Assembly: GCF_048565625.1 (NCBI RefSeq)
Contig: NZ_JBLZUR010000002.1
Span: 1,116,001 to 1,180,000 of the forward strand
Length of the DNA: 64,000 bases
From: JBLZUR01 sp048565625
GTDB taxonomy: Bacteria > Pseudomonadota > Alphaproteobacteria > Sphingomonadales > Sphingomonadaceae
Direction of reading: 5' to 3'
Below the pieces are notes generated by a model. That model ran no database searches and was not told the DNA's origin. It worked only from the letters and a program-made list of their open reading frames with translations. This document shows, piece after piece, positions 42,260-53,810 of this stretch. Each line of letters starts with the position of its first letter. Within the stretch, counting starts at the first letter, position 1. The translations under genes were made by a program, and so were the position numbers.

Positions 42260-42790
42260 ATGGCCATTCGTCCGATCCTTGAGGCGCCGGATCCCCGGTT
42301 GCGCGTGAAGTCCACGCCTGTCGACACCGTCGATGACGAGGTGCGGGCGCTGATCGCCGACATGTTCGACACAATGTACGATGCGCCGGGCATCGGCCTT
42401 GCCGCGATCCAGGTCGGCGTGCCGAAGCGCATCCTGGTGATCGACCTGCAGGAGCCGGAGGAGGAGGGCGGCGAGCCGGTCCGCAATCCCCGCGTCTTCA
42501 TCAACCCGGAGATCTCGGACGGGTCGGAAGAGCTGAACGTCTATCAGGAAGGGTGCCTTTCGGTCCCCGACCAGTTCGCCGATGTCGAGCGGCCGAAGCA
42601 TATCCGCGCGAAGTGGCTGGACGAGAAGGGCAAGGCGCATGACCAGCTGATCGACGGGATGCTGGCGACCTGCTTGCAGCATGAGATGGATCATCTCGAA
42701 GGCGTATTGTTCATCGACCACCTGTCGCGGCTGAAGCGCGAGATGATCCTGAAGAAGCTGGACAAGGCGCGGCGCCTGCGGGCGGCCTGA
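42260..42790 (+). CDS. def: Peptide deformylase
   Basis: This 176-residue metalloenzyme removes the formyl group from nascent proteins. The three signature motifs are present: GIGLAAIQVG, EGCLSVPDQ and the metal site QHEMDHLEGVLF. The stop overlaps the start of the next gene (TGATG). Confidence 0.96.
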   Translation: MAIRPILEAPDPRLRVKSTPVDTVDDEVRALIADMFDTMYDAPGIGLAAIQVGVPKRILVIDLQEPEEEGGEPVRNPRVFINPEISDGSEELNVYQEGCLSVPDQFADVERPKHIRAKWLDEKGKAHDQLIDGMLATCLQHEMDHLEGVLFIDHLSRLKREMILKKLDKARRLRAA

Positions 42791-43314
42791 TGCCGCTCTA
42801 CCGCCTCGGCACCGATGCGCCGAAGCTAAGCGAGGGCGTCTGGGTGGCGCCTTCCGCCGATGTGATCGGCGATGCGGTACTCGGCGCGGAAAGCAGCGTC
42901 TGGTTCGGCGCGGTGATCCGGGCGGACAACACCACCATCGCAATCGGCGCGCGCAGCAATGTGCAGGAAGGGGCGATGCTCCATTCCGATCCCGACGCGC
43001 CGCTGACGATCGGGGCCGACGTGACGATCGGGCATCATGCGATCCTGCATGGCTGTACGGTCGGCGACAATGTTCTGATCGGCATGGGTGCGCGGGTGCT
43101 GAACAACGCGGTCATCCCGGAGAACTGCCTCGTCGGCGCGGGCGCGCTGGTGACGGAGGGTAAGACCTTCCCGCAGGGGAGCCTGATCGTCGGGTCGCCT
43201 GCGAAGGCGGTGCGGGAACTGACGCCGGAGCAGATCGCCGGGATCGGGCGGTCTGCGGCGGGGTATGTGGCGAAGGCGCGGGTGTTCGCCGTGACGCTGG
43301 AGCGGGTTAGGTAG
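42790..43314 (+). CDS. Gamma carbonic anhydrase family protein
   Basis: This 174-residue left-handed beta-helix protein of the gamma-CA/YrdA family shows hexapeptide repeats and metal-binding His residues in MLHSDPDAPLTIG, IGHHAILHG and the neighbouring turns. It is probably a trimer; carbonic anhydrase activity is not certain for YrdA-like members. It starts on the last base of the def stop codon. A REP-like repeat follows its stop. Confidence 0.9.
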   Translation: MPLYRLGTDAPKLSEGVWVAPSADVIGDAVLGAESSVWFGAVIRADNTTIAIGARSNVQEGAMLHSDPDAPLTIGADVTIGHHAILHGCTVGDNVLIGMGARVLNNAVIPENCLVGAGALVTEGKTFPQGSLIVGSPAKAVRELTPEQIAGIGRSAAGYVAKARVFAVTLERVR

Positions 43315-43315
43315 A

Positions 43316-43449
43316 TCCTCCCTGAGCTTGCTCGGGGAGGGGGACCGCCGCCGAAGGCGGTGGTGGAGGGGGCCGGCGCAGCCGGTGCTGCGCACCGCCC
43401 CTCCACCATGCTTCGCATGGTCCCCCTCCCACGCTGCGCGTAGGGAGGA
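43316..43449. repeat. REP-like composite palindrome, family A copy 2
   Basis: Begins with the same CCTCCCTGAGCTTGCTCGGG block as 39501. It continues with ACCGCCGCC-GAA-GGCGGTGGT and CCACCATGC-TTC-GCATGG hairpins and ends with CTCCC...GGGAGG. It lies between convergent genes. Confidence 0.75.
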
Positions 43450-43455
43450 TGATGG

Positions 43456-44283
43456 TCAGGCCTTCGCAAACGCCAGCAGGTCGGCGTTGAGCTTGTCCTG
43501 GTGGGTTGCGGCGAGGCCGTGGGGGGCGCCTTCGTAGACCTTGAGAATGGCGTCCTTGACGATTTTGGCGGTCAGTTCGCCGGCATGGGCGAAGGGCACG
43601 ATCTGGTCGTCGTCGCCGTGGATGACGAGGGTCGGCACGTCGATCTTACGCAGGTCGGCAGTGTAGTCGATTTCCGAGAACTCGTGGATGCATTCGTACT
43701 GGCCGACGATGCCGCCGGCCATGCCTTCACGCCAGAACTCCTGGCGCAGGCCCTCGTTGATCGCCTGTCCGTCGCGGTTCATGCCGTAGAACGGGACGGC
43801 AAGATCGAGGTAGAATTGCGAGCGGTTGTCGAACACGCCCTTGCGGATGCCATCGAAGACCGAGATGTCGAGGCCGCCGGGGAACTCGGCGGAGGAGGCC
43901 ATGATCGGCGGGACCGCGCCGATCAGCACGGCCTTGGCGACGCGGGCGGTGCCGTGGCGGCCGATATAGCGCGCGACCTCGCCGCCGCCGGTCGAGTGGC
44001 CGACCATGATGGTGTTCTTCAGGTCGAGCGCGTCCATCACCGCCGCGAGATCGTCGGCATAGGTGTCCATGTCGTTGCCCGTGGCGGGCTGATCCGAGCG
44101 GCCGTGGCCGCGGCGGTCATGCGCGACGACGCGGAAACCGTTCTGCAGCATGAAGAGCATCTGCCCGTCCCAGGCATCGGCCGAGAGCGGCCAGCCATGC
44201 GAGAAGAGGACCGGCTGCGCGTCCTTCGGTCCCCAGTCCTTGTAGAAGATGTTCGTGCCGTCGGCGGTGGTGATGGTGCTCAT
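43456..44283 (-). CDS. Alpha/beta hydrolase, non-heme chloroperoxidase-like
   Basis: This 275-residue alpha/beta hydrolase shows the nucleophile elbow GHSTGGG, the oxyanion region LFSHGWPLS, Asp in VIHGDDDQIVP and His in GAPHGLA. The layout matches cofactor-free haloperoxidases/arylesterases. Physiologically it is probably an esterase. GGGAGG precedes the ATG. No operon partner is evident. Confidence 0.88.
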   Translation of the reverse strand: MSTITTADGTNIFYKDWGPKDAQPVLFSHGWPLSADAWDGQMLFMLQNGFRVVAHDRRGHGRSDQPATGNDMDTYADDLAAVMDALDLKNTIMVGHSTGGGEVARYIGRHGTARVAKAVLIGAVPPIMASSAEFPGGLDISVFDGIRKGVFDNRSQFYLDLAVPFYGMNRDGQAINEGLRQEFWREGMAGGIVGQYECIHEFSEIDYTADLRKIDVPTLVIHGDDDQIVPFAHAGELTAKIVKDAILKVYEGAPHGLAATHQDKLNADLLAFAKA

Positions 44284-44383
44284 GTGAACCTCCCTGTGCT
44301 TGGGTGATGAGGGGAGGATAGGGCGGGTTGGTTGCGCGGGTAAGTTGGATAGTTCTGGTGGCGTTGTTCGATGAAGTAGAAAG

Positions 44384-44453
44384 ACCGCTGGCTTTCGCCA
44401 GCGGCCCCTCCACCAGCTTCGCTGGTCCCCCTCCCCATCTGCGATGGGGAGGA
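44384..44453. repeat. REP-like palindrome, family A copy 3 (short)
   Basis: Two hairpins, CCGCTGGC-TTTC-GCCAGCGG and CTCCCCATC-TGC-GATGGGGAG, with CACCAGC-TTC-GCTGGTC between them. The right half matches the end of the 39501 copy. It lies next to the receptor-gene stop. Confidence 0.7.
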
Positions 44454-44460
44454 TGTCAGG

Positions 44461-46941
<2,481 letters not shown>

Positions 46942-46953
46942 GGATGGTCTCCC

Positions 46954-46982
46954 CTTTTCTCATGCTGCGCAGTAGAGAAAAG
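46954..46982 (-). promoter_or_regulatory. Operator-like palindrome 1 before TonB receptor
   Basis: CTTTTCTC-N13-GAGAAAAG, perfect 8-base arms, 13 bases before the start codon. It shares TTCTCATGC...GTAGAGAA with the second site at 47003-47024. Confidence 0.55.
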
Positions 46983-47002
46983 AGGCGAGTGGGCAAGAAA
47001 TC

Positions 47003-47024
47003 TCTTCTCATGCGGTAGAGAAGA
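47003..47024 (-). promoter_or_regulatory. Operator-like palindrome 2 before TonB receptor
   Basis: TCTTCTC-N8-GAGAAGA, perfect 7-base arms, with the same internal ATGC-GGTA word as site 1. It lies in the probable promoter. No regulator gene stands nearby. Confidence 0.55.
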
Positions 47025-47093
47025 TAATGTTTATGGATGATGCGCGAGGGGCGAGTGGGGCGGGCTGAACCTTCAGTCTTCTGGACCTTCAAC

Positions 47094-47208
47094 GCCGTTC
47101 GCGCTGAGCCTGTCGAAGCGCCAGTGAGACGGTATGCCCCGGCCCCCTTCGACTGCCTGCCTGCGGCAGTCGCTCAGGACAGGCTTCGACAGGCTCAGGG
47201 CGAACGGC
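47094..47208. repeat. REP-like inverted pair, family B copy 2
   Basis: GCCGTTCGCGCTGAGCCTGTCGAAG (47094-47118) faces CTTCGACAGGCTCAGGGCGAACGGC (47184-47208) across a 65-base loop. The words match the palindrome at 42132-42198. It sits downstream of the phosphatase gene. Confidence 0.75.
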
Positions 47209-47229
47209 TTGGGGGTTGGTCGACGGGGA

Positions 47230-48897
47230 TCAGCGCGCGGGGCAGATGTCCGATTTCGAGCGGTCGAGGTCGAGGCAGCGGCCATCCACCTTTGGAGCGG
47301 GGATGCCGGCGATCGCGGCAAGGGTGGGGGCGATGTCGACGGTTTCGATCGGAAGAGGCTGTTCGAAGCCTTCCGCGCCCGGCCACCAGAAGAGGATCGG
47401 CACGCGGCGGTCATACTGCCAGGGCGAGCCGTGGCCGGCGATGGAATCGCCCGCGCTGTCGGGATCGCCGAAGGACTCGTAGGGCTTGGTGACGACCAGC
47501 AGGTCGCCGCTGCGGACCGGATCGATGCTCTCGGCGAAGCGCTCCGTCAGGGTCAGTTCGTCGGCGGGCTTGCCGGCGGGGACCTCAACCTTGAGGATAT
47601 CGGCCTTGCGGAAGACGTCCTGCACGGCGGGCAGCGCGCGAAGCAGGGCGATGGTGCGCGCCTCGATCTCGTCGCGGACGACGGGATCGAGCCGGGGATT
47701 GTAGTAGAGCTGCTCGTCGTTGACGTAGAACGGAGCGAGATCGAGGGCGAATTCGGCCTTCAGCGTCTCGCCAATCTTGCGGCCCTCGGTGCCGAGGCTG
47801 AAGCGGAGGGCGGGGATGCCACGCTCAGCCACACGCTCGGCGGCGTCGATCGCGCCGTGGTCGGCGGTGAGGACGACGGCGACGGGCACCTTCAGCGCGG
47901 CGAGGCGATCGAGGAGGGTGCCGATCAGGCGATCGAGATGCGCCTGATGATCGCACATCTCCGGCCCCTGATTGCCGTAGCGATGGCCGACGTAATCGGT
48001 CGCCGACAGGCTGATGGCGAGGAGGTCGGTCGCCTCGCCCCGGCCGAGCTTCTGATCGTCGAGGAGCTTGATCGCGAGGTCCATCGTAATCTGGTCGAAC
48101 ACCGGCGACGCGCGCAGCCATTTGAGCGCGGTCTTGTCGTTCACGTCGAAGGGCTTGGCCGGGGCGGGTGCGCCGACCGGGGGGGGCACCCGATGATCGA
48201 TCGTCAGATGGCCGTAGGTGCGGCTTTCCGTCCAGCCGCAGCTCTTGTCGAGCACGGTCCAGGCGGGCGGCGCCTTCGCCCATTTGGCGAACAGCGCCTT
48301 GTTGAAGGCGGCGACGGGGGCCAGCCGCTGTTCGGCGGTGGTGCCGGCGGGGACGTAGGTGGTGAAGCCGTTCGCCTCATCCCACCAGAAGGTGCCGTCG
48401 GCGTTGTGGCCCGCCATCATGATCGCGCCGCGATCCTTGCCCGACACGGCGTAGACGCGCGAGCGGCCGTCCGCCTGCTTCAGCCATTCGCCCAAAGTCG
48501 GCACCTTGAGGTTGGCGGGGCCGCGCGGGTCCTTGGGGCGGCCGGGGACGGGGCCGGCGGGATCGAGGCTGCAATAGACCTCCTTCGCCGCGACCGGATC
48601 GAACCAGTTGTTGGCGATGATGCCGGTGGCGGACGGGTGCATTCCGGTCAGGATGGTGGAATGGCCGGGGCAGGTCTCCGTCGCGGCATGGCTCTGATAG
48701 CCGCTGGGGAAGACGACGCCTTCGCTCTCCAGCCGCTTGAGACCGGCGGTGTAGCGTTGCCGGAACTGGGCAAAGAGGTTGGCGGAGAACTGGTCGACCG
48801 AGATCGCGACGATCAGCTTCGGCCGGGGCGGTGCGGCCGCGAGAGCCGGAGCGGCAAGGACGGAGGCAAGCGCCGCCGCGATCATCGGTCGGATCAT
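47230..48897 (-). CDS. Alkaline phosphatase family protein (PafA/SPAP-like)
   Basis: This 555-residue exported phosphatase has a signal peptide (ALASVLAAPALA). The alkaline phosphatase fold contains metal ligands in VDQF and TADHGA. The likely nucleophile is Thr75 in ATETCPGHST. The K-x-R pair in SGKDRGA is that of PafA/Sphingomonas SPAP-type enzymes. These are periplasmic monoesterases. It lies 12 bases after the phytase gene, so it is the third gene of the putative Pho operon. GGAG precedes the ATG. Confidence 0.88.
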   Translation of the reverse strand: MIRPMIAAALASVLAAPALAAAPPRPKLIVAISVDQFSANLFAQFRQRYTAGLKRLESEGVVFPSGYQSHAATETCPGHSTILTGMHPSATGIIANNWFDPVAAKEVYCSLDPAGPVPGRPKDPRGPANLKVPTLGEWLKQADGRSRVYAVSGKDRGAIMMAGHNADGTFWWDEANGFTTYVPAGTTAEQRLAPVAAFNKALFAKWAKAPPAWTVLDKSCGWTESRTYGHLTIDHRVPPPVGAPAPAKPFDVNDKTALKWLRASPVFDQITMDLAIKLLDDQKLGRGEATDLLAISLSATDYVGHRYGNQGPEMCDHQAHLDRLIGTLLDRLAALKVPVAVVLTADHGAIDAAERVAERGIPALRFSLGTEGRKIGETLKAEFALDLAPFYVNDEQLYYNPRLDPVVRDEIEARTIALLRALPAVQDVFRKADILKVEVPAGKPADELTLTERFAESIDPVRSGDLLVVTKPYESFGDPDSAGDSIAGHGSPWQYDRRVPILFWWPGAEGFEQPLPIETVDIAPTLAAIAGIPAPKVDGRCLDLDRSKSDICPAR

Positions 48898-48909
48898 GAG
48901 GGTACTCCG

Positions 48910-49968
48910 TTACTTCAGCCCGAACAGGGCGATCACATCCGCCCAGCTGGCGTATTTGAAGTTCTGGGTGGAAGGAAAATTGTCGCCGTCCTGAACCACC
49001 AGAAGGCCATTCGGGAAGGCGGGACCGAAATCGCCGAGGGCGAGTTCGAGGCCGTCCGTCTCGCTGGTGCCGTCCACGCCGGCATTATCGGCGATGCGGA
49101 AGCGGCCGACATACGCATCGTCTTCCAACCGGTAGAGGACATAGGCGTTGTCGCCCTGGCTGGAGGCGACCAGATAGCCGCCCTTGTCGCCCGCGGGCGC
49201 GAGCGCGAGGCCTTCGACGTCATCATAGAGCCTGTCGCCGTCCACCCTGGCGATGGTGGTCGGCGTGTTCGGGGCCGACGGGTCGGCCCCGACCTTCCAC
49301 AGACCGAGGTCTTCCTCCGCCACGTAGAGGATGCCGGTGCGATCATCGACCACGCAGCCTTCGGACTGCGTGCCGAATTTGACCTGGCGGACGAGCTTGC
49401 CCGTGGGCGTAGGGCCGGAGGCGTCGATCTGGACCTGATCGACGCGGCCGTCCTTCATCACGACGAAGCCGAACAGCGCCTTGTCCGCCTTTCGCGTCCA
49501 CAGGCACATGCCGTAGGCCTCACCCGGGCCGACCGGGAGCGCGCCGATCGGCACGGCCTTGGCGGCGGTGGTGTCGAGCCGGAAGAGCGCGATCCTGGCA
49601 TTCGCGATGTCGGCCCGGTCGCTGGCGGCGACGAGGACGCCCGGCGCGCCGTTGATCGTGACGCCGTCGCGCAGGTCGACATTGTTCAGGCGCGGGGAGG
49701 GTGTGAAGCCGCGCCGCTTGCCGTCCAGGCCATAGACGTGGAGCCCGGCCTTCTTGTCGGTGCCGATAACCAGGCTTTGCGCCGGATCGGCGGCGTTGCG
49801 CCAGATCGCGGGATCGTCGGCGGCGTCATCCACGGTTTCGACCGGGTCGGTCTCCACCCTCGCTTGGACGGTCGGCGCGGGTTTGAGGACGACGGGCGGC
49901 TGGGCCTGCGTGGTCGCGCAGCCCCCCAGGACGGGGAGGAGCGCGGCGAGGGGAAGGGCGGCCTTCAT
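48910..49968 (-). CDS. phy: 3-phytase, beta-propeller lipoprotein
   Basis: This 352-residue beta-propeller phytase has a lipoprotein signal with lipobox LGGC near residues 14-17. The family signature blocks (VETVDDAADDPAIWRN, SLVIGTDKKAGLHVYGLDG, GEAYGMCLW, SEGCVVDD, DDVEGLAL) are present. It releases phosphate from phytate at the cell surface. Its ATG overlaps the receptor stop by one base. It lies between the TonB receptor gene and a PafA-like phosphatase. Confidence 0.9.
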   Translation of the reverse strand: MKAALPLAALLPVLGGCATTQAQPPVVLKPAPTVQARVETDPVETVDDAADDPAIWRNAADPAQSLVIGTDKKAGLHVYGLDGKRRGFTPSPRLNNVDLRDGVTINGAPGVLVAASDRADIANARIALFRLDTTAAKAVPIGALPVGPGEAYGMCLWTRKADKALFGFVVMKDGRVDQVQIDASGPTPTGKLVRQVKFGTQSEGCVVDDRTGILYVAEEDLGLWKVGADPSAPNTPTTIARVDGDRLYDDVEGLALAPAGDKGGYLVASSQGDNAYVLYRLEDDAYVGRFRIADNAGVDGTSETDGLELALGDFGPAFPNGLLVVQDGDNFPSTQNFKYASWADVIALFGLK

Positions 49969-52842
49969 CAGAAGTTCGCCTTTACGCCGAACTTGGCGGT
50001 GTAGCTGTACTTCTCGAACTGCAGAAGGCGGCGGCCGACGGCGTGGTTCTGATAGGCGACGTACTTCGCGTTGTTGATGTTCACCCATTCCGCGAAGAGC
50101 TGCACACCCTGGTAGACGCGGAGCTTGGCCGAGGCGTCAAGCTGGAAGTGCTTGCGCACGTAGCGGTCGAGTTCGGGATCGTCGCCCAGTTCGTCGAGGT
50201 ACTTGTCGCGGAAGGTGCCCGCGACACGCAGGCTGACCGGCCCCTTTTCGTAGCCGAGCGCCACGTTGAACGTGTGCCTGGACGAGTTCAGGAGCGGGAT
50301 GTCGCGCATACCGCTGTCTTCGGTGGGCACCTTACCGTCGGCGTCGGTGTAGGTGTAGTTCACGTTTGCAAGCAGGCCGTCGAAGGGAGCCGGCAGCATC
50401 CGGAACGACTGCGAATAGCCGATTTCGAACCCCTTGATCGTGGCGTCTTCCCCGCTGTTGAAGCGGACGAGCGCCTCGTCATAGGCGAAGCCGTTATAGG
50501 AATAGTCTTCGAGGTTCTGCTCGACGATGTAGTCCTTGATGTTCTTGTAGAAGAACCCGCTTTGCAGCACGCTGGCGGAGGCGAAGTACCATTCCGCGCC
50601 GGCATCCAGGTTCCACGCCTTGTAGGGCTTCAGGTTGGGATTGCCGATCTCGACCTCGCTGTCGTCGCCGTCACGTTCGGCAAGTACGCGCGGCGCGAGC
50701 TGGCCGATGCTGGGGCGGACGAGGCTCTTGAAGCCGCCGAGACGCAGGACGAGATTGTCGGTCGCCTCGTAGCGGATGAGGGCCGACGGCAGCCAGGTGG
50801 TGTAGCTGCGCTTGGAGCGGGTCGGGTTCGATGAAGACGGTGTCCTCGTCCAGTTCGACGCCGTCCACCTCGGTGCCTTCGGCCGCGAGCGTCACGAAGT
50901 TGCCCTTGAGGTCGTTCTTGGTGTGCTCGACGCGGACGCCGGCGATGAGGCGCAGCGGACCCGCTTCGTAGCGGCCCATCAGGTAACCGGCGTAGATGTC
51001 CTCGCCGACCTTGTAGTCGGCGCCGGCCGACCCGACGGCGGTGTCGACCGGGTTCTGCTCGAAGCCGCTGAGGTTGCTGTTGATGAAGTTGCGCTCGCCG
51101 CGTTTCTTCACGACGGAGCCCATGTCGATCAGGCGGTAGGTCTGCTTGCCGAGCACGTCGGCGAGGGTGAAGTCGCCGTCGAAGCCGTCGAACACGTCCA
51201 GCGTGAGATCGTAGTTCTTCTGGCGGAGGCGGGCCTTGCCGCCCGCCTGGATGGTGAAGGTGCCCTGATCGAGCGGGATGGCATAGGCCGCGTCAGCGCG
51301 GAAGTTCCACTCGCGGTCGGTCGACTTGGAGAGGGTGGTCCGCTCGACCTTGTCGAACTCGTACTCGGAGGGATCGTTGAAGCCGGCGGCACCGGGGCCG
51401 GAGACCGCGAAGGTCGGCAGCTTGTAATTGCCGTAGTTGAAGTCGGCGAACATCTCGTCCCCGTCCACCGTACCATCGGCAGCGGTGGTCGTCTCCGCAT
51501 CGCGGCGGAATACGATCGGGTCGATCGATCCCTTCTCGATCTCCTCGGCGCGCGACCAGGCGGCGGCGTATTTCAGAGTCAGGGGGCCAGAGACGGTCTC
51601 GCCGCCGATCTGGTAGGACTGGATCTTCTGCACCTCGAAGCGGTCCTTCAGGTCGCGCTCGACGCGGATGTTGCCCTCGGCGTCGTCCTCGCCCTCGTCA
51701 GGCGCGTCCTGGACGTTCGTGAAGCGGCCATTGCCGAGATAATTGGCGTCCCCGAGATCGAAGACGAGGCGGCGGCGGTCCTCCTGGTCGGAGAAACGGT
51801 TGTAGATGCCCTTGGCGTAGAGCTTGGTCGAAGGGGCGGGGCGCCAGTCAAGCGAGAGCGAGCCACCGGTGCGCAGGCGGCGCACGTCGTAGTCGCGGTA
51901 CTCGACGGACTCGCCGAAGCCCTCGTCGTTATAGTCGTCGATCTCGATATTGTCGGTCTCGAAGCGGCGCTTGTAGTAGCTGGCACCGCCCGCAATGCCG
52001 AAATTGTCAGTGATCTTGGTCGAGAAATCGACGCTGCCCTTCGGCGTCACGGCGTCGGCGTAGTTGTTGTACGAGCCTTCGAGCGAGACGCCGAGCAGGT
52101 CCTTCTTGCGATCGAAGGCGCTGGTGGTGTTGATCTCGATCGAGGCGCCGATGGTGTCGGCGTCCATGTCCGGGGTCAGCGACTTCTTAACCTCGATCGA
52201 TTCGATCAGGTCGGAGGAGACGACGTCGAGCGCGACCGAGCGGGTGTCCGCCTCCGGCGCGGGGATGCGGACGCCGTTGATCGAGGCGGCGTTGAGCGAC
52301 GGATCGAGACCGCGCACCGCGATGAAGCGACCCTCGCCCTGGTCGTTCAGGACGTTGATGCCGGGCAGGCGGCGGATGGATTCGGCGACGTTCTGATCGG
52401 GGAACTGCCCGATCGCGTCACGGGTGAGGACGCTTTCGACGCCATCGGCGGCGCGTTGACGGGAGAGGGTGCTGGACTGATTGGCGCGCTGGCCGAGGAC
52501 AAGGATGCTGTCGTCGCCGCCGACCGCCGCGAGAGCGAGGCTGGTGGTGACCACGCCGTCGGCGGGCGCGTCGACCGTCCGAGAGAGCGGCTGGGCGCCC
52601 GAATAGGTGGCGGTCACGGTGTAGCGGCCGGCGGGCACGTCGGAGAAGCGGAAGCTGCCGTCGCCCTGCGCCTCGACGCTGCGGCCGAGCTCGACGATGC
52701 GGACCTGCGCGCCTTCCAGCGCGCGGGTGCCGGTGGCGTCGACGACGGTGCCGGTGATGTCCGCGGCGAGCGCCGGAAAAGCAGTGGCCGACAAAAGAGC
52801 GGCTAAAGCTGCGCGGCGCGCAGCCGTTCTGTAGGACAGCAT
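49968..52842 (-). pseudogene. TonB-dependent receptor (phytate locus), frameshifted
   Basis: The signal peptide and CarboxypepD_reg-like domain (ITGTVVDATGTRALEGAQVRI), plug (DQNVAESIRRLPGINV) and first barrel part read from ATG 52842 in one frame. The barrel then continues (RSKRSYTTWLPSALIRYEA through QFEKYSYTAKFGVKANF) in another frame. Removing one base of the GGG run at 50824-50826 joins them, and the total length is 3n+1. With the intact frame it would be about 957 residues. It is probably the receptor feeding the downstream phytase. Either the gene is broken or the base is a sequencing error. Confidence 0.85.
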
Positions 52843-52916
52843 GACGTTCCCCCTGATCTTGGATCTTGTGTGAGGGGGCCGTTGCCGTAGCGAACCGACA
52901 GGCGCGTTACGATTGC

Positions 52917-52934
52917 ATGTCAGATCTGTGACAA
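52917..52934 (-). promoter_or_regulatory. Pho-box-like site
   Basis: On the minus strand TTGTCAC-AGAT-CTGACAT fits the PhoB box (CTGTCAY-N4-CTGTCAY) with mismatches at the first base of repeat 1 and the fourth base of repeat 2. It lies 75 bases before the start of the receptor-phytase-phosphatase operon. A third CTGTCAT word overlaps on its upstream side. Confidence 0.6.
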
Positions 52935-53012
52935 TGACAGGCGCTGCCGAATGGCACGCGCCTTGCTTTGTCATGCTCGAACGGCCCGCATGGGCGCTGA
53001 CGAGCAGGACTG

Positions 53013-53807
53013 ATGACGGCGTTTATCCAGTTTCCAACTTCGAGCACCGACGGCGTCCGCAATGCGATTGCGAATGCCAGCCGGAAGACCGGCGTCGATT
53101 TCAGCTACCTTCTCGGCCAGGCGAATATCGAGAGCGGGCTGCGGCCGGACGCCAAGGCGGCGACCTCTTCCGCGACCGGCCTGTTCCAGTTCGTGGACCA
53201 GAGCTGGCTGGCGGTGATGTCGCAGCACGGGCAAGCGAACGGCCTCGGCTGGGCCTCCAACGCGATCCAGCAGACCTCCGGCGGGCGCTATTACGTCGCC
53301 GATCCGGCGATGCGGCAGCAGATCATGAACCTGCGCAAGGACCCGGAAACCTGCTCGATCATGGCGGCGGAACATGCCGCCGACAACAAGGCGGCAGTGG
53401 AGGGGTGCCTCGGCCGGACGGCGACCGGCACCGACCTCTATATCTGTCACTTTCTTGGCCAGAAGGGCGGGCAGAAGTTCCTGTCGGCGATGCAGAACAA
53501 CGCCGGCGCCACCGCCGCCAGCCTGTTCCCGGCGGCGGGGCGGGCCAATCGCAACGTGTTCTACAACAAGGACGGCAGCGCGAAGACGCTGGCGCAGGTC
53601 TACGACCGCTTTGCGGGCAAGCTGGGGCAGGGGGCGGCAAGCAGCGGCAATTCCTTGCCGGGCGGCAACGGCCGCATGGACACGGCAACGCTGAACCGCC
53701 TTCAGCTCGCCCGCATGAACCCGGGGCAGGGCCAGAACAGCTTCCTGCGTCCCTCGCCGGACAATGCGCGCACCGCCTACCTCATGCTTGCGAACCTGGG
53801 AGCCTAA
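53013..53807 (+). CDS. Lytic transglycosylase (SLT domain), flagellar cluster
   Basis: This 264-residue protein has an SLT-type soluble lytic-transglycosylase domain. The catalytic Glu is at residue 40 in GQANIESGLRP, and GLFQFVDQSWLA is the conserved groove motif. No obvious signal peptide is visible, as for muramidases exported through flagellar systems. It is 3 bases from flhA, so a role in opening the cell wall for the flagellar rod or hook is inferred. Confidence 0.8.
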   Translation: MTAFIQFPTSSTDGVRNAIANASRKTGVDFSYLLGQANIESGLRPDAKAATSSATGLFQFVDQSWLAVMSQHGQANGLGWASNAIQQTSGGRYYVADPAMRQQIMNLRKDPETCSIMAAEHAADNKAAVEGCLGRTATGTDLYICHFLGQKGGQKFLSAMQNNAGATAASLFPAAGRANRNVFYNKDGSAKTLAQVYDRFAGKLGQGAASSGNSLPGGNGRMDTATLNRLQLARMNPGQGQNSFLRPSPDNARTAYLMLANLGA

Positions 53808-53810
53808 GCG

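Noticed and set aside
47134..50004. 956-codon open frame on the plus strand
   Set aside because: It lies antisense to the phosphatase and phytase genes, which have clear motifs and operon spacing; high GC keeps the opposite strand open.
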